Shown one piece after another: positions 23,298 through 35,085 of a stretch of 64,000 bases of DNA. Source of the DNA: Benincasa hispida (Eukaryota > Streptophyta > Magnoliopsida > Cucurbitales > Cucurbitaceae); contig NC_052356.1 of the NCBI RefSeq assembly GCF_009727055.1, forward strand, positions 6,646,002-6,710,001. Reading direction: 5' to 3'. Numbering within the stretch: the first letter of the stretch is position 1; each line of letters begins with the position of its first letter. Under the pieces are notes generated by a model. That model was not told where the DNA came from and searched no databases. It was given only the letters and a program-made list of their open reading frames with translations. Position numbers and translations under genes: made by a program.

Positions 23298-24343
23298 CAA
23301 TAGTCCAATCCTGCACATGAGGCCTATATACAATAGGTGCTTTATCTGGAACCTCCATAGTGGCCCAGTCCAGCCTTCAAGTGTCCTATTTTTGAAGGGA
23401 TAAAAGAGATAGAATTCTAACCCTAAAAAGTTAAAGGAAAACCTCTAATAAGACTCAATTATAAATACAACATGACAACCCAATATGAAGTAAATTCATC
23501 TTCCTCCTTTAATTATTTGCTTCTGAGATCTAATTTAAGCATTGGAGTGTCTGTGGCAATCACCACACCAGTATGTTATTTTGACTATTTTGCAAGTGAC
23601 CTCCTCCCCAAATTATAAATTTACTGTCAATGGCACATAAAACTCAAGTGAGTCAACTTGACCAGATTTTTCCATCAACATCGTGTAATATTTGAAATCA
23701 AATAAATTTTCTTGGGGTGAGTTTTCATATCTAAATACGTTGCAATTAAATTAATAAAAAGAAAAAAATTGAATAAGACAAATCATATGATCACACATAA
23801 TCATGAAATCAAGGGGGAAGTAATGTCCAACCTATCTTATTTAGTTTGAGATCATTTTGCATCTTATATTTCATTCCCTTTCAATTTTCATGCAAAATAA
23901 GAAATAAAACAAAATTAAATGAGTTATTAAAAGTTAGGATAATCTAAATAACTTATTCCCAATTATAATTGGAAAAGAAATTAACCATTTGCCCCTAATT
24001 TGAACTAATCCTTCCAATATAGTCAATCTATGTGGAAACATATCATCAAACATCTCCTATGCACTATCCATTTAGAATCCAAATCCCATCTCTCCATGTC
24101 CTTGAAAAATTTAGGGGAAAAAAACTACCAAAGACTAAGAAGAATTTTAAACGTACACCATAAACATTACTTTTCAATAGAATTTTGTTGACATTGAAAA
24201 CTTTTCTACTTAAAAAAAAAATCCAAAGAGTAAAGACTAACAAAAATTCATTGTTTTTTAAATTTTTATGGAAATAGTGCAACCTAAAATAACTTACTTT
24301 CTACTTCTTTTATTTCATATTTGGAAATTGGGACTAAGTGTCC
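23298..24343. other. No gene recognised
   Basis: AT-rich sequence; open frames under 75 codons show no domain. Runs of A near 24118 and 24213. Confidence 0.6.
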
Positions 24344-25166
24344 CATTTGATAATGTTCCCAGTTTTTATTTCATGTTTCCTATGTCCATGTTTCTTGTTT
24401 CATGCTTTTTAAGAACTAGAAACAGGAATATGTTTGATAATCATTCTTGTTTCCAGTTTCTTGAAAAAAGAAACAAAAACAGAAACTTATTTAATAACAG
24501 TTTCTTGTTTATTGATATTTTAAAAATAATATAAGATAAAAAAGATATGTTTTACATTGAATATAAAGAAAAATAATCAAAATTTTATATCATCTAACAC
24601 AAAAAAGTTGTGATGCACAATTAAAACACAATAGCAAAATTGCAGCTAGCCTTCAAATGTTGCCCAAATTTGATCAACAATTTATCTCTCACTCGAACCA
24701 TTTATAAATTATTTCGACTAAAAACAATAATAATGTCTTAAGTTATTTTGACTCACATCTAACTCAATTATAGTACTCTGCAAATTGTCTAATGAACTCG
24801 ACGTATCTTCAACAATTGTTTGATTCATTGCTTGAGTAATTGAATAGATCATCTTGACGATCAGTGAATTTAATATAATTATGAATCATGCAACATGCCA
24901 TTGGTATCATTTTTATGTGTTAAGGAGACATTTGTTGATAATATTTGATTGAGTATGTGATTAAAATGTATTAAGTGAAGCTAATTGAATTTTTTGGTGA
25001 GAAAATTTATATATTGCAAAATTATAATTGGTTTTAAATACAATAAAAATTAAAATAAATATATAAACATGCATATTGTAAAATATAAAATTAAAATTTT
25101 AAAAAAATAATTTATATATTATAAATTTGGAAACTGAAAATTAAAATAATATAAAGTATTATAAAA
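24344..25166 (-). mobile_element. PIF/Harbinger-like transposon remnant, left part
   Basis: Begins with CATTTGATAATG, which is matched in inverted orientation by CATTATCAAATG at 40188-40199. It contains a transposase C-terminal fragment (24740-24910, minus). Copia A is inserted at its right edge. The terminal repeat is short and the ends are inferred, so the family call rests mainly on the protein fragment. Confidence 0.6.
24740..24910 (-). pseudogene. Harbinger-type transposase C-terminal fragment
   Basis: The minus strand from 24910 reads MIPMACCMIHNYIKFTDRQDDLF, with ESNN and EYYN further on. This resembles the block near the end of PIF/Harbinger (HARBI1-like) transposases, where a C-x-IHN-[FY]-I motif follows the last catalytic acidic residue. 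Stops interrupt it within 40 codons. No upstream DDE residues are present. Family known; assignment moderately sure. Confidence 0.6.
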
Positions 25167-25543
25167 TGATAATAAATACCCATTAAATGCTCATGTTTAG
25201 TGTCCATTAACCATATGTCATGCCCTCATTTCCCAAAGTGTTGTCCATATGTCTCAACATTACACATTATTAGTGTCTCTGTAACCCACCTTCTACTTGC
25301 CAAATTGCCTATAAATAGTGGCATTTGGTGAGTTTTTGAATGTATACACACATTGGAAAAAGTTCATGAAAATTGGAGAAAGTAGAGAATTTAGAAAATT
25401 TTCTTATTTTATTTTGTTTATTTTTATATTATGTTTAATTTATTCCAATATTTATTTATTTTATTATTATATTATATTTATTTTAATATTATATTTTATT
25501 AGTATTTGTGTTTCCTTGTACTCCTCAAATTCACACGTTATCA
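25167..25543 (+). repeat. 5' LTR of copia A
   Basis: TGATAATA… to …GTTATCA, 377 bp, followed by the leader ACATGAGC. It aligns with 28800-29120 plus 39848-about 39905. It contains the TATA box CTATAAATAG (25309-25318). Confidence 0.75.
25310..25317 (+). promoter_or_regulatory. TATA box in copia A LTR
   Basis: TATAAATA within GCCTATAAATAGTGGC. The equivalent place in the 3' LTR (about 28935) has lost it. Confidence 0.65.
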
Positions 25544-25693
25544 ACATGAGCTTCATTTTCCCTGTTGAAGGTAGATCCTAAAGGTATATCGATTTTTCCC
25601 TCTTTGTTATAAATAATAAATGTAATGTTATTTTGCATATTTAATATCTATTAAATTTTTAATATAAATACAATATTTTATGATAGTGCTGTC

Positions 25694-26690
25694 ATGAAAA
25701 ATCTCATAAAATTAGAATTTGTCGCTCATGATATTAACGACAATAATTATTTGTCATGGGTGCTTTATGCCCAAATCCATCTTGATGCTATGAATCTTAG
25801 AGAGACTGTTAAAGAAGAAAATAAAACATCAAGACAAGCAAAAGCTATGATTTTCCTTCATCATCATCTTCACAATGGATTGAAAATGGAGTATCTTATA
25901 ATAAAAGATCCTCATATCTTGTGAAATTTTTTTGAAAGAGAGGTATGATCATAAAAAGAAATAGTTATTCTTCCTAAAGCTCGTTATGAATGGATACACT
26001 TGAGGCTATATGATTTCAAAATCAGTAAGTGATTCCAACTTCGCATTATTTAAAGTCAGTTCAAAATTGTTGTTATGCGGAGAGAAAATTACTGATGTTG
26101 ATATTAAAGAAGACATTTTTTTACCTTCCATGTCTAGAATATGCTCCTGCAACAGCAATATCAAGAGAAAAGTTATAAACAATATTCTGAACTAATTTCA
26201 TGTCTTCTCGTGGCCTAACAAAATAACGAGTTATCGATGAAAAATCATGAATCTCGACCAACCGGGATGACACTATTCCCTAAAGTGAATGCTGTGAATT
26301 TTAATAATAATCGTGGTCGAGGTCGTGTTCGTGACCATAACAAAGGAAGAAATAATTATTATTTTTGTGTTGGTCATTATAATCATTCAAATTTCAAAAG
26401 AACCACAAAAAATGATGATCACAAAGGAACAACTCCATAAGATAAGAGTTCAAAAGTGTTGAAAATAAATGCTTCTAATGTGGAATGATCTGGCATTGGT
26501 CATGTACGTGTTGTACGTCAAAACTCTTAGTTGATCTCTATCAAGCATCCTGGAGGAAAAAAGAGAAAAATGTGGAAGCAAATTTTGCATACCAAGATAA
26601 TGACATATTTAACCCATCTCATATGACAAATTTTGATGTGGCGTACATGTTTGAATCTCCTTAAAAGAAAATCGACATAATTGATGGAGC
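25694..26690 (+). pseudogene. Copia A gag, broken
   Basis: From ATG 25694 the frame reads LIKLEFVAHDINDNNYLSWV and AQIHLDAMNLRETVKE, a Gag opening shared by a widespread plant copia group. It hits TGA at 25922 where the family has a tryptophan. Homology continues in other frames (SSKLLLCGEKITDVD near 26060; MKNHESRPTG at 26237). A decayed CCHC knuckle near 26468-26515 reads KCF*CGM then HW. Several stops and shifts are present; not functional. Confidence 0.8.
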
Positions 26691-26874
26691 ATCAAGTGTT
26701 TCTTTTGACTTTGAAAATATCTAGACTTAATGTTGTTTTTTTTTATTTATCTCCATGTTTTTTTTCCCTCTTAGGATGTTAACCTCTGTATATTCTAATG
26801 TCATTTTTCTTATTGTAATTATTTTATTTCAATGAAGAAACCTGGATTATTTTTATATGTTAGGTGACTAAAAA

Positions 26875-27321
26875 ATGAGTAAGAAGATTTATGTCTGGCA
26901 GACAGTGCAACTACACATACAAATACTTACAAGTAGAAAATATTTTTCCAAACTAACAATGCTGGAAGCAAAAGTTAATATGATATCAGGTTCTGCAAAC
27001 CTAATTGAAAGGTTTGGAAAAGCAAATATTATTTTGCCTAGAGGAGAAAAATTTATAATTGATAATGCATTGTTCTCTAGTCAATTAAAGAGAAATCTAC
27101 TTAGTATTAAAGATATACGTTACAATGGTTATCATATTGTGACTGATAGAAAGAATAATATAGATTTTATTTATATCATATCTGCTGTCTCATATGAAAA
27201 ACTTATACTGGAAGAGTTGTCTGCTTTATCTTCTAGATTATATTATACTCATATACGAGTAATTGAAACATATGCAACAATTAACGTAGAGTTCATGAAT
27301 CCAAACATATTTACAATTTAG
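26875..27321 (+). pseudogene. Copia A protease to pre-integrase segment
   Basis: The frame contains NMISGSANLIERFGKANI, then FIIDNALFSSQLKRNLLS, then ELSALSSRLYYTH, the stretch between the copia protease active site and the integrase zinc finger. The protease motif itself is just upstream in another frame (SATTHTI), so a frameshift separates them. The GAG-pre-integrase histidine region starts right after the TAG stop at 27319-27321 (HDRLGHPGS). Confidence 0.8.
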
Positions 27322-27830
27322 CATGATAGATTAGGTCATCCAGGGTCTATAATGATAAAGAGAACTATTGAGAATTAAAATGGACACCCATTAAAGAGCC
27401 AGAAGATTCTTCAATCTAATGAATTATCATGTAATGATTTCTCTCAAGTTAAATTAATCATAAGACCATCACCAGTCAAAGTGGGGACTGAATCGCTTGC
27501 ATTTTTAGAACGAAGTCATGGTGATATATGTAGACCTATCAACTCACCAAGAGAACTATTGAGAATTAAAATGGACACCCATTGAAGAGCCAAAAGATTC
27601 TTCAATCTAATGAATTATCATGTAATGCTTGCTCTCAAGACAAATTAATCATAAGACCATCACCAGTCAAAGTGGGGACTGAATCGCCTGCATTTTTAGA
27701 ATGAAGTCATAGTGATATATGTGGACCTATCAACTCACCAAGTGGACCATTTAAATATTATTTTACCTTGGCTTACAAATTGAGTATTTAGCAAATGGGA
27801 TATTTGCTCTTCAGTCAACTTATAAGGAAA
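27322..27830 (+). pseudogene. Copia A integrase N-terminus with 191-bp tandem duplication
   Basis: The integrase zinc-binding segment (HDRLGHPGS, then NELSCNDFSQ or NELSCNACSQ) is present twice because 27360-27550 is repeated at 27551-27741. Copy 1 has CND and copy 2 has the expected CNAC. 191 is not a multiple of three, so the duplication shifts the frame. After about 27780 the sequence jumps to the RT C-terminus; the integrase core and RT catalytic domain are deleted. Confidence 0.8.
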
Positions 27831-28640
27831 AAATTTTGAGAAGATTTTATATGGACAAAGCACATCTGTTGAACATACCAATGGAAGTTTGTTAGATGTG
27901 AAAAAAGATATATTTCGACCTCGAGATAATAATGAAGAACTTCTTGGTCCTGAAGTACCATATCTTAGTGCAATTGGTGCACTTATGTATCTTGCTAATA
28001 ATACAAGACCAAATATTGCATTTTTAGTTATTTATTAACAAGATATAGTTCTTCTCCAATTAAGCATATACTCCGTTATCTCCGAGGAATGATTGGTATG
28101 AGTTTGTTTTATTCAAATAAATCAAATTTTGATCTAGTTGGTTATGCAGATTCTGGATATTTATCTGATCTACACAAAGTTAGATCTTAAACAGGTTATC
28201 TATTCACATTTGAAAGAACTGTTGTATCGTGGCGGTCAATGAAACAAACCATAACGGCTACTTCCTCAAATCATGCTGAAATTCTTGCAATTCATGAGGC
28301 TAGTCGAGAATGTGTATTGACTAAGATCAATGACTCGGGATATTCATGAAACATGTGGTTTTTTTTCTAATAAAAAACTTCCAACAATATTATACGAAGA
28401 CAACATAGCATGCATATCCCAAATCAAAGAAAGATATATTAAATGAGATAGAATAAAGCATATTTCACCAAAGTTTTTCTACATTCATGATCTTGAAGAA
28501 AATGGTGATATCACTTACAACAAATTTGTTCGAAAGATAATCTAGTAGACTTGCAAAGGCATCACCTACCGCAACCTTTGAAAACTGGTGCACAACATTG
28601 GAATTTGGCGACTCAGAGATCTCAAGTGACGTTTCCATGA
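27831..28640 (+). pseudogene. Copia A RT tail and RNase H, broken
   Basis: Reads LGPEVPYLSAIGA and MYLANNTRPNIAF, then HILRYLRGMIGMSLFYSN, VGYADSGYLSDLHK, ATSSNHAEILAIHEASRE and YEDNIACI, in several frames. These are the end of copia RT and the RNase H domain. Stops near 28190 and 28440 and shifts disable it. The PPT-like GGGGGAGT follows. Confidence 0.82.
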
Positions 28641-28799
28641 GGGGGAGTAAATATACTTTGTAGGAGTATAAATTATATGAAATATGTATTATCTTCCCTT
28701 CACTAGGATTTTTTTCCCATTGATTTTTTTCCTAGTAAGGTTTTAATGAGGCATATTTTATATATATAATGGATCTAAGAGATAGTATTATAAATATTA

Positions 28800-29120
28800 T
28801 GATAATAGAAGCCTATTAGATGCTCATGTTTCATGTCTATTGACCATATGTCATGCGTTCATTTCTCAAAGTGTTGTCCATGTGTCTCAACATTACACAT
28901 TATTAATGTCTATATCCACCTACTTGTCAAATTGTCTACATTTGGTGGGTTTTGCAATATACAAATACATTGGACAAAGTCCATGAAAATTGGAGAAAAT
29001 GGAGAATTTAGAGAAATTTCTTATTTTATATATATTTTTTGTTTATTTATATATTATCTTTAATTTATTTTGATATTTATTTATTTATTTTATTATTATA
29101 TTATATTATATTATATTTAT
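28800..29120 (+). repeat. 3' LTR of copia A, first part
   Basis: Aligns with 25167-25480: GATGCTCATGTTTCATGTC, TGACCATATGTCATGC, TGTGTCTCAACATTACAC and GAAAATTGGAGAAAATGG. It breaks off in a TTATA tract at 29120. Confidence 0.85.
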
Positions 29121-29523
29121 TGGATTTAGGTTATTACAACTGCAATTTACATGTTCAATGACAACTTTATTAAATAAACCTCAATAACAACTTTATTGTA
29201 AATAGAATATGTTTAAAGATTTACAAAACAGTCTATAAGTATAATAAGGTTGGGTACCTTATCTTGGGACACTATGTATTCGCTCACTTTATATATTGAT
29301 ACAAATGAAGTGATCCCGAAATCGTTCACATGGAGACATATGAGTGGGAGCATCCTATGGAAAATATGTTTGCATAAAACCAGACCACGAGATAGTCACT
29401 TTTTTTTTTTAACGTCGTTTACTGTTAAAATTGACTATTTCAACTCGATAACCCAAGGTAAGTCGATCTCAATCCTGAGCAAACTTCTGTTTATTCGGAA
29501 TTATCCTTTAATCTGCATAGGTG
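29121..29523 (+). repeat. 5' LTR of copia B, first part
   Basis: From about 29220 it aligns with 38160-38384 of the 3' LTR (GTTGGGTACCTTAT, GTGATCCCGAAATCGTTCA, GCATAAAACCAGACCACGA). The first about 60 bp (29121-29180) are reversed relative to the 3' LTR. An about 80-bp extra segment lies near 29415-29490. Confidence 0.7.
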
Positions 29524-32500
29524 TGAAGGGATCAAATCTCAAGCAGAAGCGTGTGATCATCTTGCAATTTTGTTTTCGATTTTACATAAACAAAACACGG
29601 TATAAAAATAATAACATGATGAATAAACAAACAAAATTAGTATGCATTTAAGAGAAGAAAAGAGGAATAGCTAAACCTTACCTTTGTAGATCCCCAAATT
29701 CTTCATGATTCCCTTCGCATCTTCTCCGAAACATCTCTTCAATGATCAAGGGACACCACCATAAATGAAACCTTGTTATTCTCTAGGATTCCAAGAATTG
29801 GATGTATGGTCTCCAAGACGTGGAAGAGGAAAAAGAAGTAGTAGAGAAAAGAACAGAGATTTTGAGAGAAGTAGTAGGAGACTAGGATTTCGAATTCCCA
29901 ATTCAACTGTGTCATAAACATGAGCCACGAAGACTTATTTATAGTGAGGAGAGGTGATCCCCTCCTCCTAGTCTTTCCTATTCCCACTCTACTTCTAACT
30001 TAATCAAATAACTTTTATTTAATTAATTAGTCCAATAATTAAATAATCACATATATTAAATCTAATTTATATATATAATTAATAAATAAATAAATAAACA
30101 TCACATGTTTATTTATCTCCACTTCTAAAAAATTAACTATGAATTAATTAATTAAACGACTATATTGAATCATATTTAATATAGAATTAATCAACATATA
30201 ATTATCACATACTTATATGTATATATTTCTTTAATATTTGAATCTTATTTAAATATTTTTCTCTCTTAACTATAGATCACTAATGACATGCATTGCATGT
30301 CATCTTAGACATTTTACTTAGAATTATGAAGGTTGTTAGGCAGAATATGCGTCGATCATGATAGGAATTCACGAGAATATGAGTTTACGTCGATCAGCAT
30401 GTCGAATCTCAGCTAACCCGTTATTTTGCATTAATTATGCGTTCAATGTTTTATCTTTGTAGCTAATGCAAGAAATGAACGCAAACATAGAAACCGGACC
30501 ATAGCATAGACGACCGCATACAGAGAAACACTTCATCGCAAAGGCAAACACATCAATCAATGCATGGATGTTGTGGTAATCACTCGTATGCGTCCATCGC
30601 ATGGGAGTTGCACTCGTCAGGCGATTGCAGTCATCATGTAGAGTTGCAGTATTAAGCGAATGCGAGCATTGAATGATTGTGGCTACGCGACAACGCAAAC
30701 TAATGGGATCAACGCAAGGTTGGTGGAATAACGCATCAACGCATTTACCTCGAGAAAATTCAAAGCTGATGTTGACATTTCACTTACCACGCCATTAGTG
30801 GCAGAGGTCCAGAAAGGACGAACGTGCCGAACGTCAGACTCAGAGCAGTCCAATTAATGCTGTCGACGATCCAAGCTCTATAAATAGAAGCCGATGAGCT
30901 GAAATTCATTTTATCCAAGGTTTTCGCCTGAGGTTAGCCTATGGCGAATCCTTGCGATCCAGAAAAACGCGTGAGAAGATGGCTGAGAGTTCTTTACCTC
31001 CTTCATCCATTCCAAGTGACGACCGGAGCCTTTGACCGAAGCTAGATCTCGAGAGAGTCAGCTCCTTCACCCATCTATGGCACCACCGGCAGCCTTGACG
31101 CACATCCGCTGGAAGCAAAGTTTTGCTTCCAGCCGGTCATTTCTTTTTCCTTTCTTTTTCTATATTGTATTGTATGACATTTTTTAATTAAGAAATTAAT
31201 ACAATGTGTTTTCAATGCATTTCTCTATTTCTTCGACTCCATCTCCATCTTCTTGCTTAGCATCTTTACTTTCATTGCAACACTCAATGAGATTGCTTGG
31301 GTATTGCATACTTAGTCATGTGGATTAGGAATATGAAGCATGTAACAACCCACCGAGAGGTGTGCGTTGTGCGAGTATGTGAGTAATCTTATTTGCTTAG
31401 TGTGAAGCTGCTGCAACGCCTGTCTATGGGCTAACGCATTATTTGTCTATGAGTGAAGTCAACAACAATCAACTGCCTGAGAGGTTAAGTGGTTGGATGC
31501 ATTAAGCAAGGTATGCATTGTTCACCAAGGATAGTAACAATCTTAGGTTAGCGAAGTTTATGCGATTGTCTTGTATTATGTATGCTTCATTCGTCCATTA
31601 GGGATACTTGAAAGGGTAGTCTAAGGACAGGATCAAGACTTGGGAAGGTCAGGTCAGAATGTAGGCTTGGGAGAGCTAGATTAGAACACATAATACAGAG
31701 ATAAGCGCTTAGAAATGAGCACCATTTGTTATTAACGCATCACATGCATCTTAGAGATAGGATACGATTGAATGCGGTCACCTTGCTTTCATGCATTTTG
31801 CATCATCGCATAGGACAAGAGTAGCGACTGAGGAATAAGCTCTATGGACACTTTGCGTTCAACACATGCGTCCTAGAACTATGAGCACCGCATTTCCATT
31901 GGAAAATGACTTGTCGTGTATGGTTGTAGCATGATTGCATGGATTGCGTTGACTAGGGTTGCCCTTGCGATCACTCTTAAGTTTTGCAATGAAAACATCT
32001 TCGCATTTTATTTATTTTCCCACACATTTATTTTCATGTCAAGGTTTGTCGCATCTCTACCTTTCATACATATTCTCTTTGCGTTATCTAATAGATAAGA
32101 GTAGGAGTAAGATTAACGTAGCAATATCCCCTTCATTCTTATATTCAACCGTCGCATGCACAATCACCACAAATATATAGTGACATGTCCCTGTGTTCGA
32201 CCTCGGATTATCCGAGAAACTTGCATTCATGTTATACTTGGCGTGAACACAAGAAAACTTGTGGCAGGATGCATGGTCATCGCATACATTCGTTAACGCA
32301 ATTTTCATTCCAACGCATGACCATCGACACATGACTATCAACGCATATCTTAGGAACATGCATCGCATAACGCGTCCAAGGGAAGTTGGTTGTCGAGTAA
32401 AATTGTCTTCCAATCACATCTATAATTAACCATATTATATTAATCTAAAAAATATGCAATCGATTAGAAAAATTCAAATCATTCCTCTTATATATCTTTT

Positions 32501-33502
32501 AGTGAGCTAACAAGGGGACTTTATGGACCTGCAGACTAGAAGCTCTAATGATATAAGATTAATTAATTAAATTAATCAATTTTCATTAACTATTGATCAC
32601 TACATTAAAGACAGATAGCTACACTCTTCGCATTGTAAATTTATTTCTGTGTCCACGGATATAACCAATCAACAGTGAGTCGACCATTCACAAATTGGTC
32701 ATAACTATAACTAGGTCAAAATATCGTTTTACCCCTACAGTTACATCTAACTTCTTAAATACTATTGATCCTCTAATGAACAAATAGTTTATAGTCCAAC
32801 TATAAACTAACACTCTCGAGCAGTGAGAGGTTGAGGTCTCAATATTCAAGACCCATAATCAACTATTAAGGAGCAATTTCTCAACTTTCCCTAAGGTCGG
32901 GAAAATAGTGAATTTCATCTTATGTAGTTGTGTTCCCAGCTCCCTATTCAGACAAGTCCTCAAAATGGTAGGCTTGTTGAGTCGGCTAACAAGGCCACTC
33001 TCACCATACAAATCAAAAGATTGTCCTCATAGACAGCACTCAGGATTAAGGTCCAATCACCTATGGTCATTCTAGTGAAATGTATGTCTGTTCTAGCAAT
33101 GGTGTTATATAGAGAGGCTATTCATTTCGCGGTCTGGACTTATACAAAATTTTGTATAGAATACCCCCGCTCGCATGTCCCCACATGAATGATCAAGATT
33201 AGATCATTTGTAACACTTTACAACAATTGTAACATCTATAAAGCAGGTGGTATTCATAGGGTCACCAGGATAAGGTACCCAACCTTATCCATATACTACA
33301 ACCCATTTAGGTACTTAAATAAGGTCCACTTGTATGTCTCTACATACATCTTTAAGTTTCATAAAATAACCTTGGATCTTAGTTTATTGGATTGAACTAA
33401 TGCAGTCTAAACATTAATAAAATACCTCTTATTTTATTATATATATAATTTTTCTTTACAAACTACAAGATACACTCGATTTAGGACATTAACTCTCCAA
33501 CA
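29524..33502 (-). repeat. Solo LTR D (minus), split by a CGCAT-rich insertion
   Basis: Starts TGAAGGGATC at 29524 and ends CTCCAACA at 33502. Without the inserted 30334-about 32430 it is near 1.9 kb, the size of LTR E. The right part (32480-33502) is homologous to LTR E and to 17250-18265. It carries a minus-strand TATA (CTATAAATA, complement at about 29936-29944). Flanks AGGTG (29519-29523) and AAGTG (33503-33507) look like a target-site duplication with one change. The copia B LTR continues on both sides. Confidence 0.75.
30334..32430 (+). repeat. CGCAT-rich LTR-like insertion in LTR D
   Basis: Unlike its AT-rich surroundings it is full of GCG/CGC and CGCAT words. It starts TGTTAGGCAG, has a TATA box (CTCTATAAATAGAAG, 30876-30890), and near 32180-32230 the phrase GTCCCTGTGTTCGACCTCGG. 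A related copy is at 49962-50776. No protein frame. Probably a solo LTR or LTR plus leader of a Ty3-type element; the right edge is approximate. Confidence 0.6.
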
Positions 33503-34079
33503 AAGTGAGAGTGGTTTAACATCGCCACTCAATAAACCTCTCATTTTAGGGGTAAGATTAGGTAGATAGTTGGGAACATAGTCCTGCAAGATGGAATTCA
33601 CTCCTACCCGATCTCAGGGTTAGTAGATAGGTTGTTCCCTTAAGTATTGACTCCTAGTATTGAACAAGCGGGCCCCTCCCTCTCTATGAATGAGAGGGAC
33701 TCAGTTTATTGGTAGGGCCATAAACCAATTGTTCATTAGTGGATCAGTGGGACTTAAGAAGTAAGATGTATTATAGGGGTAAAATGGTAATTGTGACCTA
33801 GCTTTAAATACGATGATGAATGATTGACTTACTAATCATGATTAAATAAAGTGTCCATAAATATATCTACAGTGAGGAGAGTGCAACTATTGGGCTTTAG
33901 TGGAGTGTCCCAATAATTAACGAATATTGGTTAATTTAGTTAAAAGAGTCTAATCGATTAACCTCGGATCGTTGAAGCTCATGATCTATAGGTCTATTAG
34001 GTCCCCTAGCTAGCTCGTATCAGACTAAACCTTAGAATAGTATGTTGAGAAAATTTGTGTTCAAATTGGAATTAAAGAT
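33503..34079 (+). repeat. 5' LTR of copia B, second part
   Basis: Aligns with 38385-38960: GTGAGAGTGGTTTAACATCGCCACTC, then GATCGTTGAAGCTCATGATC and CTTAGAATAGTATGTTGAG. It then jumps directly into pol coding sequence near 34080, so the end of the LTR and gag to integrase are deleted. Confidence 0.8.
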
Positions 34080-35085
34080 TTAGATAAAATGTTTATATCA
34101 ACAAACGCTGCGTTCTTAGAGGAAAACCATATAAGAAATCATCAACCTCACAGTAAACTAGTATTGGATGAGATGTCTAGAGAAACTACAGATAGATCGA
34201 CAAGAATTGTTGATCAAACTGATCCATCAACAAGAGTTATTGACGAAACTAGTACATCTGGTTCGACACAACCATCTCAAGAGTTGAAAATGCCTCGACA
34301 TAGTGGGAGGGTTGTTCAACAGGCTAACCAATACATGGGTTTAACAGAAACTCAGGTCATCATACCTTATGATGGCTTAGAGGATCCATTGACTTTTAAA
34401 CAAGCAATAGAAGATGTAGATTGAGACTAGTGGATAAAGCCATGGACCTCGAAATAGAGTCTATGTACTTCAATTTAGTATGGGAACTTGTAAATCAACC
34501 AAATGGGACTAAAACTTTGGTTGCAAATAGATCTACAAAAGAAAATGAGACCAAGTTGGTAAGGTATAGACCTACAAAGCTAGGTTTACACATGGTAAAA
34601 AGGTTTACCCAAAGAGAGGGAGTTGATTATGAATAAACCTTTTCTCCAGTTTCCATGGTTAAATCTACTAGAATATTCTTGTCCAATGCTACCTTTTGTG
34701 ATTTTGAAATATGGCAAATGGATGTCTAGAAAACCTTTTTGAATGGTTATCTTGAAAAGAGTATCTATATGTCTCAACCAAAGGGATTCATTAAACAGGG
34801 TCAAGAGAAAAAGGTTTGTAAGCTTAAAATCCATTTATGGATTAAGACAAGCATCTCAATTCTGAAATATAAGATTTGACACTGTGATCAAATCTTTTAT
34901 GTCAAATCTTATAGCTTTGAACAAAATATTGACAAAGCTTATGTTTACAAGAAAATTGTCAATGAGACTATAGCGTTTCTAGTACTATATGTTGATGTTA
35001 TCCTACTCATTAGGAATGAGGTAGGATTTCTTGCTGACGTTAAGAGATGGCTAGCATCGCAATTCCAAATGAAAGATCTGGGAGA
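34080..35085 (+). pseudogene. Copia B pol: integrase end and reverse transcriptase, part 1
   Basis: Reads MFISTNAAFLEENHIRNH, MPRHSGRVVQQANQYM and DPLTFKQAIEDVD, the linker between integrase and RT. Then LEIESMYFNLVWELV, FTQREGVDYE and FEIWQMDV, followed by LVLYVDVILLI. The catalytic box is YVDV instead of YVDD, and stops occur after EDVD, after DYE and near 34730. Part 2 resumes at 36991 after LTR E. The same-sense frames at 34089-34424 and 34421-34636 are pieces of this one pseudogene. Confidence 0.9.
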
